Below are positions 7,600 through 17,707 of a DNA stretch of 64,000 bases, one piece after another. Each line of letters begins with the position of its first letter. Positions within the stretch are counted from its first letter, which is position 1. The notes under the pieces were generated by a model. It was not told the origin of the DNA and ran no database searches. It saw only the letters and a list, made by a program, of their open reading frames with translations. The position numbers and the translations under genes are program-made. The stretch is from Nocardia aurantia (GTDB taxonomy: Bacteria; Actinomycetota; Actinomycetes; Mycobacteriales; Mycobacteriaceae). The DNA is taken from positions 248,001 to 312,000 of the forward strand of contig NZ_WEGI01000010.1 in the NCBI RefSeq assembly GCF_009604425.1, in the 5' to 3' direction.

Positions 7600-8613
7600 T
7601 CAGGCGGGCGCGGTGGTCGGTTCCTCCTCGGGCCGCGGCAGTTCGGCCGCTTCGGCGTCCCGCCCCCATCGGCCGGCCAGCCAGGCGCAGGTGAGTAGTT
7701 GGATCTGATGGAAGATCATGAGCGGCAACACGATCAGGCCCACGGGGTGTCCCGCGAACAACACCGTCGCCATCGGCAGGCCGGTGGCCAGGCTCTTCTT
7801 GGAGCCGCAGAAGGTGATGACGATGCGATCCGGCCAGGAGAACCCGAGCAGCCGCCCGGCGGTGGTGGTGATGCCCAGGACCACCGACAGCATGATCGCG
7901 CACACCAGCGCGACCGCCAGGATCCGCCAGACCGACAGCCCGTGCCAGATGTGCTCGGTCATGCTCGCGCTGAACGCCGAGTAGACGACCAGGTAGATGG
8001 AACCGCGGTCGACCGTCTTGGTCACCGACTTGTGCCGCATCAACCAGCCCAGCCAGGGGCGCAGCGCTTGGCCGACGAAGAACGGCACCAGCAGCTGCAC
8101 CACGATGGTCAGCACCTGCCCGCCGGAGACGTGCACGTCGCCGGTGGTGTGCATCAGCAGCACGACCAGCAGCGGCGTCACGAACACGCCGAGCAGATTC
8201 GACAGCGACGCGCTGACCACCGCGCCGGCGACGTTCCCGCGCGCCACCGAGGTGAACGCGATCGAGGACTGCACGGTGGACGGCAGCAGGCACAGGTACA
8301 GCACGCCGGTGTACAGGTCGTCGGTGAGCACCGAGGGAACCAGGATGCGCAGCGCCAGCCCGATCAGCGGGAACAGCAGATAGGTCGCGGCCAGCACGGT
8401 GGTGTGCAACCGCCAGTGCCGCAGGCCGTCGAGCGCCTCCCGCGGCTGCAGGCGGGCGCCGTACAGGAAGAACAACAGCGCGATCGCGATCTTCGTCGCC
8501 CAGTCCAGCACGTCGGCGGCCGCGCCGGACGCGGGCAGGAGCGCGCCGACCGCCAGGCTGGCCAGGATGCCGAGCATGAACGGTTCGATGCGGAGCTTCG
8601 CGAGCAGATTCAC
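7600..8613 (-). CDS. Bile acid:sodium symporter-like (SBF-like/YfeH) transporter
   Basis: The protein has about 337 residues and roughly ten hydrophobic segments. It resembles the SBF-like CPA subfamily (YfeH/RCH1): the conserved stretch LCLLPSTVQSSIAFTSVARGN and later FCGSKKSLATGLPMA are characteristic. These are secondary carriers of the inner membrane; substrates in bacteria are poorly known, and organic anions are likely. GTG 8613 is preferred because homologues begin near the NLLAKLRIEPF block; a TTG at 8637 would add eight residues. It is divergent from a LysR regulator with an inverted repeat between them, so it is probably LysR-controlled. Confidence 0.8.
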   Translation of the reverse strand: MNLLAKLRIEPFMLGILASLAVGALLPASGAAADVLDWATKIAIALLFFLYGARLQPREALDGLRHWRLHTTVLAATYLLFPLIGLALRILVPSVLTDDLYTGVLYLCLLPSTVQSSIAFTSVARGNVAGAVVSASLSNLLGVFVTPLLVVLLMHTTGDVHVSGGQVLTIVVQLLVPFFVGQALRPWLGWLMRHKSVTKTVDRGSIYLVVYSAFSASMTEHIWHGLSVWRILAVALVCAIMLSVVLGITTTAGRLLGFSWPDRIVITFCGSKKSLATGLPMATVLFAGHPVGLIVLPLMIFHQIQLLTCAWLAGRWGRDAEAAELPRPEEEPTTAPA

Positions 8614-8648
8614 CCGAGTACGGTATGCCGGGAGCAACTGATCGAGGA

Positions 8649-8678
8649 AGTCGTTCGAAGCGATAACTCTGAACGACT
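8649..8678. promoter_or_regulatory. Inverted repeat between transporter and LysR gene
   Basis: AGTCGTTC (8649-8656) and GAACGACT (8671-8678) are exact reverse complements separated by 14 bp. They lie in the short divergent interval just upstream of the LysR ATG. The position and dyad fit a LysR-type recognition site. Confidence 0.55.
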
Positions 8679-8681
8679 ATC

Positions 8682-9584
8682 ATGATGAATATGTTCGATC
8701 CCGAGTTGCTGCGCACTTTTCTGGCAGTCGAACGGGCGGGGGGATTCACCGCCGCGGGCCGGCTGCTGGGTCTGCGGCAGTCCACGGTGAGCGGGCAGGT
8801 GGCCCGGTTGGAGCAGGCCGCCGGGCGGGAACTGTTCCGCCGCGACACCCGCAATCTGGCCCTCACCGCCGACGGCGCCGCCATGGTCGGTTTCGCGCGC
8901 ACCATCCTGGAGGCCCAGGAGCAGGCCGAGCGGCACTTCACCGGATCCCGGCCGACCGGGCTGATCCGGCTGGGCGCCTCCGACGACGTGGTGGGCCGCG
9001 AACTGCCCGACGTCCTGCTGGAATTCCAGCGCACCCACCCCGGGGTCGATCTGGAGCTGACCGTCGGCCTCAGCGAGAACCTCAAGACCCGGATGGCGGC
9101 GGGCGAGCTGGACCTGATGGTGGGCAAGCGGCTGCCCGGCGAGCAGCACGGCGAGTTGCTGTGGCGGGACCGGCTGGTGTGGGCCGGTCGTCGCGGCGCG
9201 ACCGGTTTCGAGGATCCGGTGCCGCTGGTGACCTATCCGCCGCCGAGCCTCACCCGGCTCACCGCGCTGCGCGCGTTGGAACGTGCGGGCCGGCCGTGGC
9301 GGGTGACCTGTGTCAGCGACAGTCAGCTGGGCCTGCGGGCCGCGGTGCTGGCCGGGCTCGGTGTGATCGTGCACGCCGAAAGCCTGCTTCCCGCAGACGT
9401 TTTCGCGGTCGACGATCCGGGTCTGCCCTCGCTCGGGGAGCTGGAATTCGTCCTGGTCCGGCGGCACCGCGTCCCGACCGATCCGGAGCGGGCGCTGTGC
9501 GAGGCGATCGCGGCCGGCGCGGGGCGGGTGCGCGCGAGCGTGGCCGGCGGTCGGGTGGCGTCGGCTGTCGGTGCCGATCGTTAA
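8682..9584 (+). CDS. LysR family transcriptional regulator
   Basis: The protein has 300 residues, the normal LysR length. The N-terminal winged helix reads LLRTFLAVERAGGFTAAGRLLGLRQSTVSGQVARLE (about 8-43), a canonical LysR HTH. A periplasmic-binding-protein-like effector domain starts near TGLIRLGASDDV. It is likely to control the divergent SBF-like transporter. ATG 8691 is an alternative start that would remove three residues. The 3' end overlaps the uvrC promoter region. Confidence 0.88.
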   Translation: MMNMFDPELLRTFLAVERAGGFTAAGRLLGLRQSTVSGQVARLEQAAGRELFRRDTRNLALTADGAAMVGFARTILEAQEQAERHFTGSRPTGLIRLGASDDVVGRELPDVLLEFQRTHPGVDLELTVGLSENLKTRMAAGELDLMVGKRLPGEQHGELLWRDRLVWAGRRGATGFEDPVPLVTYPPPSLTRLTALRALERAGRPWRVTCVSDSQLGLRAAVLAGLGVIVHAESLLPADVFAVDDPGLPSLGELEFVLVRRHRVPTDPERALCEAIAAGAGRVRASVAGGRVASAVGADR

Positions 9585-9594
9585 CCTGGTTGCC
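9582..9594 (+). promoter_or_regulatory. -10 element for predicted leaderless uvrC
   Basis: TAACCT at 9582-9587 is followed by exactly 7 nt and GTG at 9595. It overlaps the last codons of the LysR gene. This supports GTG 9595 as the uvrC start rather than the in-frame ATG at 9571. Confidence 0.5.
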
Positions 9595-12090
9595 GTGGCA
9601 GATCCCGCGACCTACCGGCCCGCACCGGGCACGATCCCCGTCGACCCCGGCGTCTACAAATTCCGGGACGCACGCGGGCAGGTGATCTATGTCGGCAAGG
9701 CGAAGAGTCTGCGCAGCCGCCTGAATTCCTATTTCGCGGACATCTCCGCACTGCATCCGCGCACCCGCCAGATGGTCACCTCCGCCGCCTCGGTGGAGTG
9801 GACCGTGGTGTCCACCGAGGTGGAAGCGCTTCAGCTGGAATACAACTGGATCAAGGAGTTCGATCCGCGGTTCAACGTCCGGTACCGCGACGACAAGACC
9901 TACCCCATGCTCGCGGTGAGCATGAACGAGGAATATCCGCGCGTATTCGTCTACCGGGGCGCGCGCAAGAAGGGTGTCCGCTATTTCGGCCCGTACGCGC
10001 ACGCCTGGGCCATCCGCGAGACGGTCGACCTGCTGCTGCGGGTGTTTCCCGTGCGCACCTGTTCCGCCGGAGTCTTCAAGCGGCACAACCAGATCGGCCG
10101 TCCCTGCCTGCTCGGCTACATCGACAAATGCTCGGCGCCGTGCATCGGCCGGGTCAGCGCGGCGGAGCATCGCCGCATCGCCGAGGACTTCTGCGACTTC
10201 CTCTCCGGCAAGACCGATCGTATGGTCCGCGACCTCGAGCGCCGCATGCAGGCCGCGGCCGAGGACCTCGACTTCGAATCCGCCGCCCGCCTGCGTGACG
10301 ACGTCCAAGCGCTGAAGCGCGCCCTGGAGAAGCAGGCGGTCGTGCTCGGCACCGGCACCGACGCCGACGTGATCGCCTTCGCCACCGACGAACTCGAGGC
10401 CGCGGTACAGATCTTCCACGTGCGCGACGGCCGCGTGCGCGGCCAGCGCGGCTGGGTGGTCGACAAATCGGGCGACGCGCTCGACATGAGCTGGTCCGGG
10501 ACCACGGGCGACGAGCCCGAGGCCCCAGCCGCAGAGTCGGAAACCGCCGGTCGGGACGTGTCGATAGGGGAGGCCGGGCCTGCTGCGGCAGTGCGCGATC
10601 GGACCGCCCCGGAGGTCGGCGTTCCCGGTCGGACCGGCCCGACCGCCCCCGGGGACGCGCCGGCAGCGGAGCCTGCGCAGGCTGGGCCTGCCACGGTGGT
10701 TTCCCAGCAGACTGGTGCCGAGGTCATTGTCGCTGGGCAGGCTGGTGCCGAGAGCGGCACCGCCGGACAGGTCGGTTCCGAGGTTGCCGAACAGGTCGGG
10801 TCCGGAGTCGGCCTTGCCGGGCAGGCCGGCACGGAAACAGATCTTGCCGGGCAGGTGGGTCCGGAGGCGGCTGCTGCGGAGGCCAATGCCTCGGCGATAG
10901 GCATTGGGGGACAGGAGGTTTCGCGGACGGACGCGGTCGGGCAGACCGCTGCCGAGTCGGCGGAGCCGGCGCGGGCGGGTACCGCCGAACTGGCGGCGCT
11001 GGTGGAGCAGTTCCTCACCCAGTTCTACGGCGAGCAGGCCGCGCTGGTCGACGACGACTCGGCCGAACAGGGGGAGAGCCCGGCCACGGTGGTGCCGCGC
11101 GAGGTGCTGGTTCCGGCGCTGCCCGCCGATTCGGCCCAGTTGCAGGACTGGTTGTCGCGGCTGCGCGGCGCGGGCGTGCACCTGCGGGTGCCGCAGCGCG
11201 GCGACAAGAAGGCGCTGATGGAGACCGTGCAGCGCAACGCGATGGAGGCGCTGGCCCAGCACAAGCTCAAGCGCGCCGGCGATCTGACCGCCAGATCGGC
11301 CGCGCTGCAAGGTATTCAGGACGCGCTCGAACTCGACAGCGCGCCCCTGCGCATCGAATGTGTCGACATCAGCCACGTGCAGGGCACCGATGTGGTCGCC
11401 TCGCTGGTGGTGTTCGAGGACGGTCTGGCCCGCAAGTCCGAGTACCGGCACTACACCATCAAGGAGGCGGCCGGCGGCGGCCGTTCCGACGACGTGGCGA
11501 GCATCGCCGAGGTCACCCGGCGGCGGTTCGCGCGGCTGCGGCGCGACCTCGACACGCTCGAAGCCGAACACGTCGATGATCCGTCCGCGCTGCCCGGGAT
11601 CGACCCGAAGACGGGCAAGCCGCGCAAATTCTCCTATCCGCCGAATCTGTACGTGGTCGACGGTGGCGCGCCGCAGGTCAACGCCGCTTCCGAGGTGCTC
11701 GACGAACTCGGCATCACCGACGTCGCGGTGATCGGCCTGGCGAAGCGGCTGGAGGAGGTGTGGGTGCCGAACGAGCCCGATCCGGTGATCATGCCGCGCA
11801 ACAGCGAGTCCCTCTACCTGCTGCAACGCGTCCGGGACGAGGCGCACCGGTTCGCCATCACCTTCCATCGCAGCAAACGGTCGCGGCGGATGACGGCGTC
11901 GGTGCTGGACGAGGTGCCCGGCCTCGGGGAATCGCGGCGCACCGCACTGGTCACTCATTTCGGCTCGGTCGCGCGGCTCAAGGACGCTACGGTGGAGCAG
12001 ATCACGGAGGTGCCCGGCATCGGCGTGGCGACGGCGAAGGCGGTCCTGTCCGCCCTCAACGGGGAGCTGTCGGCCCGCAACGCGGAGTAG
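9595..12090 (+). CDS. uvrC: Excinuclease ABC subunit C with a large low-complexity insertion
   Basis: UvrC makes the 3' and 5' incisions in nucleotide excision repair. Domains in order: GIY-YIG nuclease (PGVYKF...YVGKAKSLRSRL, about 16-41), UVR domain (LERRMQAAAEDLDFESAARLRDD), RNase-H-like nuclease (ECVDISHVQGTDVV and VVDGGAPQVNAA), and tandem helix-hairpin-helix at the C-terminus (VPGLGE...VPGIGVATAKAV). The length is 831 residues, against about 600-680 in most relatives. The excess is a run of roughly 160 residues (about 300-462; DNA 10492-10980), rich in Ala, Gly, Glu and Thr with degenerate AGQAG/VGSE-like units, inserted between the UVR and RNase-H halves. The frame is intact through it. 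GTG 9595 matches the family N-terminus ADPATYRPAPG. Confidence 0.97.
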   Translation: MADPATYRPAPGTIPVDPGVYKFRDARGQVIYVGKAKSLRSRLNSYFADISALHPRTRQMVTSAASVEWTVVSTEVEALQLEYNWIKEFDPRFNVRYRDDKTYPMLAVSMNEEYPRVFVYRGARKKGVRYFGPYAHAWAIRETVDLLLRVFPVRTCSAGVFKRHNQIGRPCLLGYIDKCSAPCIGRVSAAEHRRIAEDFCDFLSGKTDRMVRDLERRMQAAAEDLDFESAARLRDDVQALKRALEKQAVVLGTGTDADVIAFATDELEAAVQIFHVRDGRVRGQRGWVVDKSGDALDMSWSGTTGDEPEAPAAESETAGRDVSIGEAGPAAAVRDRTAPEVGVPGRTGPTAPGDAPAAEPAQAGPATVVSQQTGAEVIVAGQAGAESGTAGQVGSEVAEQVGSGVGLAGQAGTETDLAGQVGPEAAAAEANASAIGIGGQEVSRTDAVGQTAAESAEPARAGTAELAALVEQFLTQFYGEQAALVDDDSAEQGESPATVVPREVLVPALPADSAQLQDWLSRLRGAGVHLRVPQRGDKKALMETVQRNAMEALAQHKLKRAGDLTARSAALQGIQDALELDSAPLRIECVDISHVQGTDVVASLVVFEDGLARKSEYRHYTIKEAAGGGRSDDVASIAEVTRRRFARLRRDLDTLEAEHVDDPSALPGIDPKTGKPRKFSYPPNLYVVDGGAPQVNAASEVLDELGITDVAVIGLAKRLEEVWVPNEPDPVIMPRNSESLYLLQRVRDEAHRFAITFHRSKRSRRMTASVLDEVPGLGESRRTALVTHFGSVARLKDATVEQITEVPGIGVATAKAVLSALNGELSARNAE

Positions 12091-12109
12091 CGCGGCGCAC
12101 CCGGTGTGT

Positions 12110-12142
12110 TTTCCAGCAGGTTGATGTTTCCGGCAGGTTGAT
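12110..12142. repeat. Two-copy 17-bp tandem repeat
   Basis: TTTCCAGCAGGTTGAT (12110-12125) and TTTCCGGCAGGTTGAT (12127-12142) differ at one position. They lie in the 206-bp interval after uvrC, where no gene is seen. Confidence 0.55.
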
Positions 12143-12296
12143 ACGGTGACGGCCCCGTTGCCCGGCCGCGTGGATCGAACACGTGACCGGGTCGGGGTGC
12201 GAGGATGTTCGGGACGACACGCCCGGGGCAATCCCAGGCGTGCACGGCGCGGCGAGAATCGGCAACAGTGACAGGCAGGGACGGATCCGGTAGGAC

Positions 12297-13262
12297 ATGA
12301 CAAGCGTCGAATCGAGCAGCAGTGCCGTGGACCGCGGGTCCCCGGCTGGCCGGTCCCAACCGGTCGTGAATGCCGACCGGCCGGTCGAGGTGGTGATCGT
12401 GACCGGGCTGTCGGGCGCGGGGCGCGGTACCGCGGCCCGGGTCCTGGAGGATCTGGGCTGGTACGTCGCCGACAACCTGCCCCCCGATCTGATCGGCCGG
12501 ATGGTCGAGCTGGGGCAGTCGGCCGATCCGCCCATCCGCAAGTTCGCCCTGGTGATGGACGTGCGCAGCCGGTTCTTCACCGGCGATCTGTCGGCGGTAC
12601 TCGAACAACTGCGGGGCGCCGGGGTGCGGACCCGGGTGCTGTTCCTGGAGGCCTCCGACGATGTGCTGATCCGCCGGTTCGGCTTCGCGCGGCGGCGGCA
12701 TCCGTTGCAGAGCGAGAGCGCCGACGGCACGTTGTCGGCGGGCCTGGCCGCCGAGCGGACCAGGCTGGCGTCGGTGAAGACGGCCGCCGACGTGGTGATC
12801 GACACGACCGCGCTGTCCGTGCATCAGCTGCATCGCAAACTGGAGGAGGCGTACGGCGACGGCACGCCCACCGCGCTGCAGCTCACAATCCAATCGTTCG
12901 GTTTCAAGTACGGAGTACCACTGGACGCCGACATGGTGTTTGATGTGCGTTTCCTGCCCAATCCGCATTGGGTACCGGAACTGCGTGAACTCACCGGACA
13001 GGACGCCGTGGTCAGTGAATACGTGCTGTCCCGTCCGGGCGCCGACGACTATCTGCGGACCTGCCGTCATCTGCTGGATCTGACGACCGACGGGTACCGC
13101 CAAGAGGGGAAGCGATACATGACCGTGGCAGTGGGCTGCACGGGCGGTAAGCACCGCAGCGTGGCGCTCGCGGAGGCGCTCGGCGAGCTGCTGGGTGCGG
13201 CCGGCGACGCCGGGCCCGCCGATGTGGTGCGGGTGGTACATCGGGATCTGGGGCGCGAATGA
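12297..13262 (+). CDS. rapZ: RapZ/YvcJ family nucleotide-binding protein
   Basis: The protein has 321 residues. The P-loop reads GLSGAGRGTA (about 39-48); Arg replaces the usual Lys, as I recall is common in actinobacterial members. It is followed by LEDLGWYVADNLPPDLI, a hallmark of the family, and by a C-terminal domain with GCTGGKHRSVALAE. In E. coli RapZ is an adaptor controlling GlmS mRNA decay through small RNAs. In actinobacteria that RNA circuit is not established, and the gene always travels with yvcK and whiA, suggesting a cell-envelope or growth-control role. Its stop overlaps the yvcK ATG. Confidence 0.93.
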   Translation: MTSVESSSSAVDRGSPAGRSQPVVNADRPVEVVIVTGLSGAGRGTAARVLEDLGWYVADNLPPDLIGRMVELGQSADPPIRKFALVMDVRSRFFTGDLSAVLEQLRGAGVRTRVLFLEASDDVLIRRFGFARRRHPLQSESADGTLSAGLAAERTRLASVKTAADVVIDTTALSVHQLHRKLEEAYGDGTPTALQLTIQSFGFKYGVPLDADMVFDVRFLPNPHWVPELRELTGQDAVVSEYVLSRPGADDYLRTCRHLLDLTTDGYRQEGKRYMTVAVGCTGGKHRSVALAEALGELLGAAGDAGPADVVRVVHRDLGRE

Positions 13263-14329
13263 CCGATCGGAACGAGACCGCGGCGGACGATCCCGCCGGC
13301 GGGCCGGCCCTGGTCGCGCTCGGCGGGGGGCACGGGCTGTATGCCACCCTGACCGCCGCGCGACGGCTGACCAGGGAGATCACCGCGGTCGTGACGGTCG
13401 CCGACGACGGCGGCTCGTCCGGCCGGCTGCGCGCCGAGCTGGGCATGCTGCCGCCCGGCGACCTGCGGATGGCGCTGGCGGCGCTCGCCGACGACACCGA
13501 GGGGCTGTGGGCCCGGACCATGCAGCATCGCTTCGGCGGCACCGGCGCGCTGGCCGGGCATTCGGTGGGCAACCTGATCCTGGCCGGCCTGACCGACGTG
13601 CTCGGCGATCCGGTGGCCGCGCTGGACGAGGCGGCCCGCCTGCTGGGCTGCACCGGCCGGGTGCTGCCGATGTCGCCGACGCCGCTGATCATCGAGGCCG
13701 ACGTGTCCGGCCTGGAGGCCGATCCGCGGGTCAGCCGGTGCATCCGCGGGCAGGTGGCGGTCGCGACCACGCCGGGCAAGGTGCGGCGGGTGCGGTTGAT
13801 CCCGTCCGATCCGCCGGCCATTCCGCAGGCCACCGCCGCCATCGCGCGCGCCGATGTGGTTGTGCTGGGCCCGGGTTCGTGGTTCACGAGTGTGATCCCG
13901 CATGTGCTGGTGCCCGAATTGCACGACGCGCTGGTGCACACTCGCGCCCGAAAAATCCTGGTACTCAACCTCGCCGCGGAACCGGGGGAGACAGCCGGAT
14001 TCTCCGCGGAGCGGCATCTGCATGTATTGTCCCAGCACGCACCGGATTTCGCGGTTGATCAGGTCGTGGTGGACGCCGGCAACGTACCGGCGGGTAGGGA
14101 ACGCGAACATGTGGCAAGAGCTGCCGAACAGCTGCGTGCGCGAGTAACCTTTGCCGATGTCGCCGAGGCTGGGACGGACCGGCACCACCCCGGAAAGCTA
14201 GCCGCCGCACTGGATCAGGTGATCGGGCTACCCCGGTCGGACAAGTCAGAGCTTCGAGTCGAAGGACGGCACATGGGCCGGCACGTGCAGTCGGCGTCGG
14301 GTGGAAAGGAGCGGGTCTCGTGGCGATGA
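13259..14329 (+). CDS. yvcK: YvcK (CuvA)-like UDP-sugar-binding regulator
   Basis: The protein has 356 residues. It opens with the nucleotide-binding block ALGGGHGLYATL and contains TVADDGGSSGRLR and HSVGNLILAGL, all conserved in the CofD-like YvcK family. Family members bind UDP-GlcNAc-type sugars and are needed for growth on gluconeogenic carbon and for cell shape. In mycobacteria CuvA links carbon supply to peptidoglycan growth. ATG 13259 overlaps the rapZ stop (ATGA), and the 3' end overlaps whiA by 10 bp, so the three genes form a tightly coupled operon. Confidence 0.93.
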   Translation: MTDRNETAADDPAGGPALVALGGGHGLYATLTAARRLTREITAVVTVADDGGSSGRLRAELGMLPPGDLRMALAALADDTEGLWARTMQHRFGGTGALAGHSVGNLILAGLTDVLGDPVAALDEAARLLGCTGRVLPMSPTPLIIEADVSGLEADPRVSRCIRGQVAVATTPGKVRRVRLIPSDPPAIPQATAAIARADVVVLGPGSWFTSVIPHVLVPELHDALVHTRARKILVLNLAAEPGETAGFSAERHLHVLSQHAPDFAVDQVVVDAGNVPAGREREHVARAAEQLRARVTFADVAEAGTDRHHPGKLAAALDQVIGLPRSDKSELRVEGRHMGRHVQSASGGKERVSWR

Positions 14330-15303
14330 CAGCCGAGGTGAAAGACGAGCTGAGCCGCCTCAGCGTGTCGCAGGTGAGTTCGCGCAAGGCCGAGCTCTCG
14401 GCCCTATTGCGCTTCGCCGGCGGCCTGCACATCGTCGGCGGCCGGGTGATCGTCGAAGCCGAGGTGGACATGGGATCCATCGCGCGCCGGTTGCGCCGGG
14501 AGATCTTCGAGCTGTACGGCTACGGCTCGGACGTGCACGTGCTGGGTGCGGGTGGTTTGCGCAAGACATCCCGGTACGTGGTGCGGGTGTCCAAGGAGGG
14601 CGAGGCGCTGGCCCGCCAGACCGGGCTGCTCGACGTGCGCGGCCGGCCGGTCCGCGGGCTGCCCGCACAGGTGGTCGGCGGCAGCATCGCCGACGCCGAA
14701 GCCGCTTGGCGCGGAGCGTTTCTCGCGCACGGATCGCTCACCGAGCCGGGCCGCTCGTCGGCCCTCGAGGTCAGCTGCCCCGGCCCGGAGGCCGCGCTGG
14801 CCCTCGTGGGCGCGGCCCGGCGCCTGGGTATCTCGGCGAAGGCGCGCGAGGTGCGCGGCACCGACCGCGTGGTGGTGCGCGACGGCGAGGCGATCGGCGC
14901 GCTGCTGACCCGGATGGGCGCCCAGGACACGCGTCTGACCTGGGAGGAGCGGCGGATGCGCCGCGAGGTGCGGGCCACCGCCAACCGGCTGGCCAATTTC
15001 GACGACGCCAATCTGCGGCGCTCGGCGCGGGCCGCGGTGGCCGCCGCCGCGCGGGTCGAACGCGCACTGGAGATTCTCGGCGACGATGTGCCGGACCATC
15101 TGGCCGCCGCCGGCCGGCTGCGGGTGCTGCACCGGCAGGCGTCGCTGGAGGAGCTGGGCCAGCTGGCCGAGCCGCCGATGACGAAGGACGCTGTCGCGGG
15201 CCGCATTCGCCGGCTGCTGTCCATGGCCGACCGGCGGGCCAAGGAACTCGGTATTCCCGATACCGAGTCGGCGGTGACCGCCGAGTTGCTGGAAGACGCC
15301 TGA
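14320..15303 (+). CDS. whiA: WhiA DNA-binding developmental/cell-division regulator
   Basis: The protein has 327 residues. An N-terminal LAGLIDADG-homing-endonuclease-like fold without nuclease activity (KAELSALLRFAGGLHI through VGGSIADAEAAWRGAFLAHGSLTEP) is followed by a C-terminal WhiA HTH around LEELGQLAEPPMTKDAVAGRIRRLL. In Streptomyces WhiA and WhiB jointly switch on septation genes; in non-sporulating actinobacteria it influences cell division. GTG 14320 is chosen because GGAAAGGAG (14303-14311) sits 8 nt upstream; ATG 14326 is the alternative. Confidence 0.95.
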   Translation: MAMTAEVKDELSRLSVSQVSSRKAELSALLRFAGGLHIVGGRVIVEAEVDMGSIARRLRREIFELYGYGSDVHVLGAGGLRKTSRYVVRVSKEGEALARQTGLLDVRGRPVRGLPAQVVGGSIADAEAAWRGAFLAHGSLTEPGRSSALEVSCPGPEAALALVGAARRLGISAKAREVRGTDRVVVRDGEAIGALLTRMGAQDTRLTWEERRMRREVRATANRLANFDDANLRRSARAAVAAAARVERALEILGDDVPDHLAAAGRLRVLHRQASLEELGQLAEPPMTKDAVAGRIRRLLSMADRRAKELGIPDTESAVTAELLEDA

Positions 15304-15467
15304 CAATTCGGGCGAGCGTACCGACCGGCAGGTGACCGTTATTCGATCGTGACCTGTCCGCTGGTGGCTGTTCACAGTGACCAGGGGCATGTCAGTGATG
15401 CAAAAGCCGGGCATTAGGGTGGGATTGGCAACGCAACGAATCCGCTTGAAAGCTGAGGAGCGAAAAC

Positions 15468-16487
<1,020 letters not shown>

Positions 16488-16492
16488 TCGTC

Positions 16493-17704
16493 ATGGCGGT
16501 GAAGACACTTCAGGATCTGCTGGCCGAGGGGGTCGAGGGCCGGGGCGTGCTGGTGCGCTCCGACCTGAACGTCCCCCTCGACAACGGCGTGATCACCGAC
16601 GCGGGCCGGATCGTGGCCTCCGCGCCGACCATCGCGGCGCTGGCCGAGGCCGGCGCCAAGGTGATCGTCACGGCCCACCTGGGCCGTCCGAAGGGCGAGC
16701 CCGACCCGAAGCTGTCGCTGGCCCCGGTGGCCGCGCGGCTGGCGGAGGAGCTGGGCCGCAACGTGCAGCTCGCCGGCGACGTGGTGGGTCAGGACGCGCT
16801 CGCGCGGTCCGAGGGCCTCACCGACGGTGACGTGCTGCTGCTGGAGAACATCCGGTTCGATCCGCGCGAGACCAGCAAGGACGAGGCCGAGCGGGGCAAA
16901 CTCGCCGCCGCGCTGGTCGAGCTGGTCGGCGACGACGGCGCGTTCGTGTCCGACGGCTTCGGTGTCGTGCACCGGAAGCAGGCGTCGGTGTACGACGTCG
17001 CGAAACTGCTGCCGCACTACGCCGGCAGCCTGGTCGCGGCCGAGGTCGAGGTGCTGCGCAAGCTGACCAGCGATACCGAGCGGCCGTACGCGGTCGTGCT
17101 GGGCGGCTCGAAGGTGTCGGACAAGCTGGCGGTCATCGAGGCGCTCGCGCCGAAGGTCGACACGCTGGTCATCGGCGGCGGCATGTGCTTCACCTTCCTT
17201 GCGGCCCAAGGGCTTCCGGTCGGCGGCTCGCTGTTGCAGGCGGAGATGGTCGACACCTGCAAGAAGCTGCTGGACACCTACGCCGATGTCATCCACCTGC
17301 CGTGGGACATCGTGGTGGCGGACGAGTTCGCCGCCGACGCGGAGTCGAAGGTGGTGCCCGCCAACGAGATTCCCGAGGGCTGGTCCGGCCTGGACATCGG
17401 TCCCGAATCGGTGTCCCGGTTCGGTGCGCTGCTGACCGAGGCGCGGACGATCTTCTGGAACGGCCCGATGGGTGTGTTCGAGTTCGAGAAGTTCGCCGCC
17501 GGTACCCGCGGCGTGGCCGAGGCCATCGTGAAGGCCACCGAGAAGGGCGCTTTCACCGTGGTCGGCGGTGGCGACTCGGCCGCGGCCGTGCGCACGCTGG
17601 GCCTGCCCGAGGACGGCTTCTCGCACATCTCCACCGGTGGCGGCGCCTCGCTGGAATATCTGGAGGGCAAGGAACTGCCCGGCATCGCGATTCTGGAGGA
17701 CTGA
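16493..17704 (+). CDS. pgk: Phosphoglycerate kinase
   Basis: The protein has 403 residues. It has the substrate-binding block VRSDLNVPLDNG, the basic-patch HLGRPKG, and the C-terminal nucleotide site with FWNGPMGVFEFE and VGGGDSAAAV. The motif FVSDGFGVVHRKQAS is the actinobacterial variant of the usual NDAFGTAHRAHAS. It transfers phosphate from 1,3-bisphosphoglycerate to ADP. It lies 5 nt after gap and 3 nt before tpiA. Confidence 0.98.
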   Translation: MAVKTLQDLLAEGVEGRGVLVRSDLNVPLDNGVITDAGRIVASAPTIAALAEAGAKVIVTAHLGRPKGEPDPKLSLAPVAARLAEELGRNVQLAGDVVGQDALARSEGLTDGDVLLLENIRFDPRETSKDEAERGKLAAALVELVGDDGAFVSDGFGVVHRKQASVYDVAKLLPHYAGSLVAAEVEVLRKLTSDTERPYAVVLGGSKVSDKLAVIEALAPKVDTLVIGGGMCFTFLAAQGLPVGGSLLQAEMVDTCKKLLDTYADVIHLPWDIVVADEFAADAESKVVPANEIPEGWSGLDIGPESVSRFGALLTEARTIFWNGPMGVFEFEKFAAGTRGVAEAIVKATEKGAFTVVGGGDSAAAVRTLGLPEDGFSHISTGGGASLEYLEGKELPGIAILED

Positions 17705-17707
17705 CGG

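Noticed and set aside
9313..12303. A very long open frame (about 996 codons) on the minus strand opposite uvrC
   Set aside because: It is a high-GC antisense shadow: Arg/His/Gly-rich composition and no domain, while uvrC on the plus strand is unmistakable.
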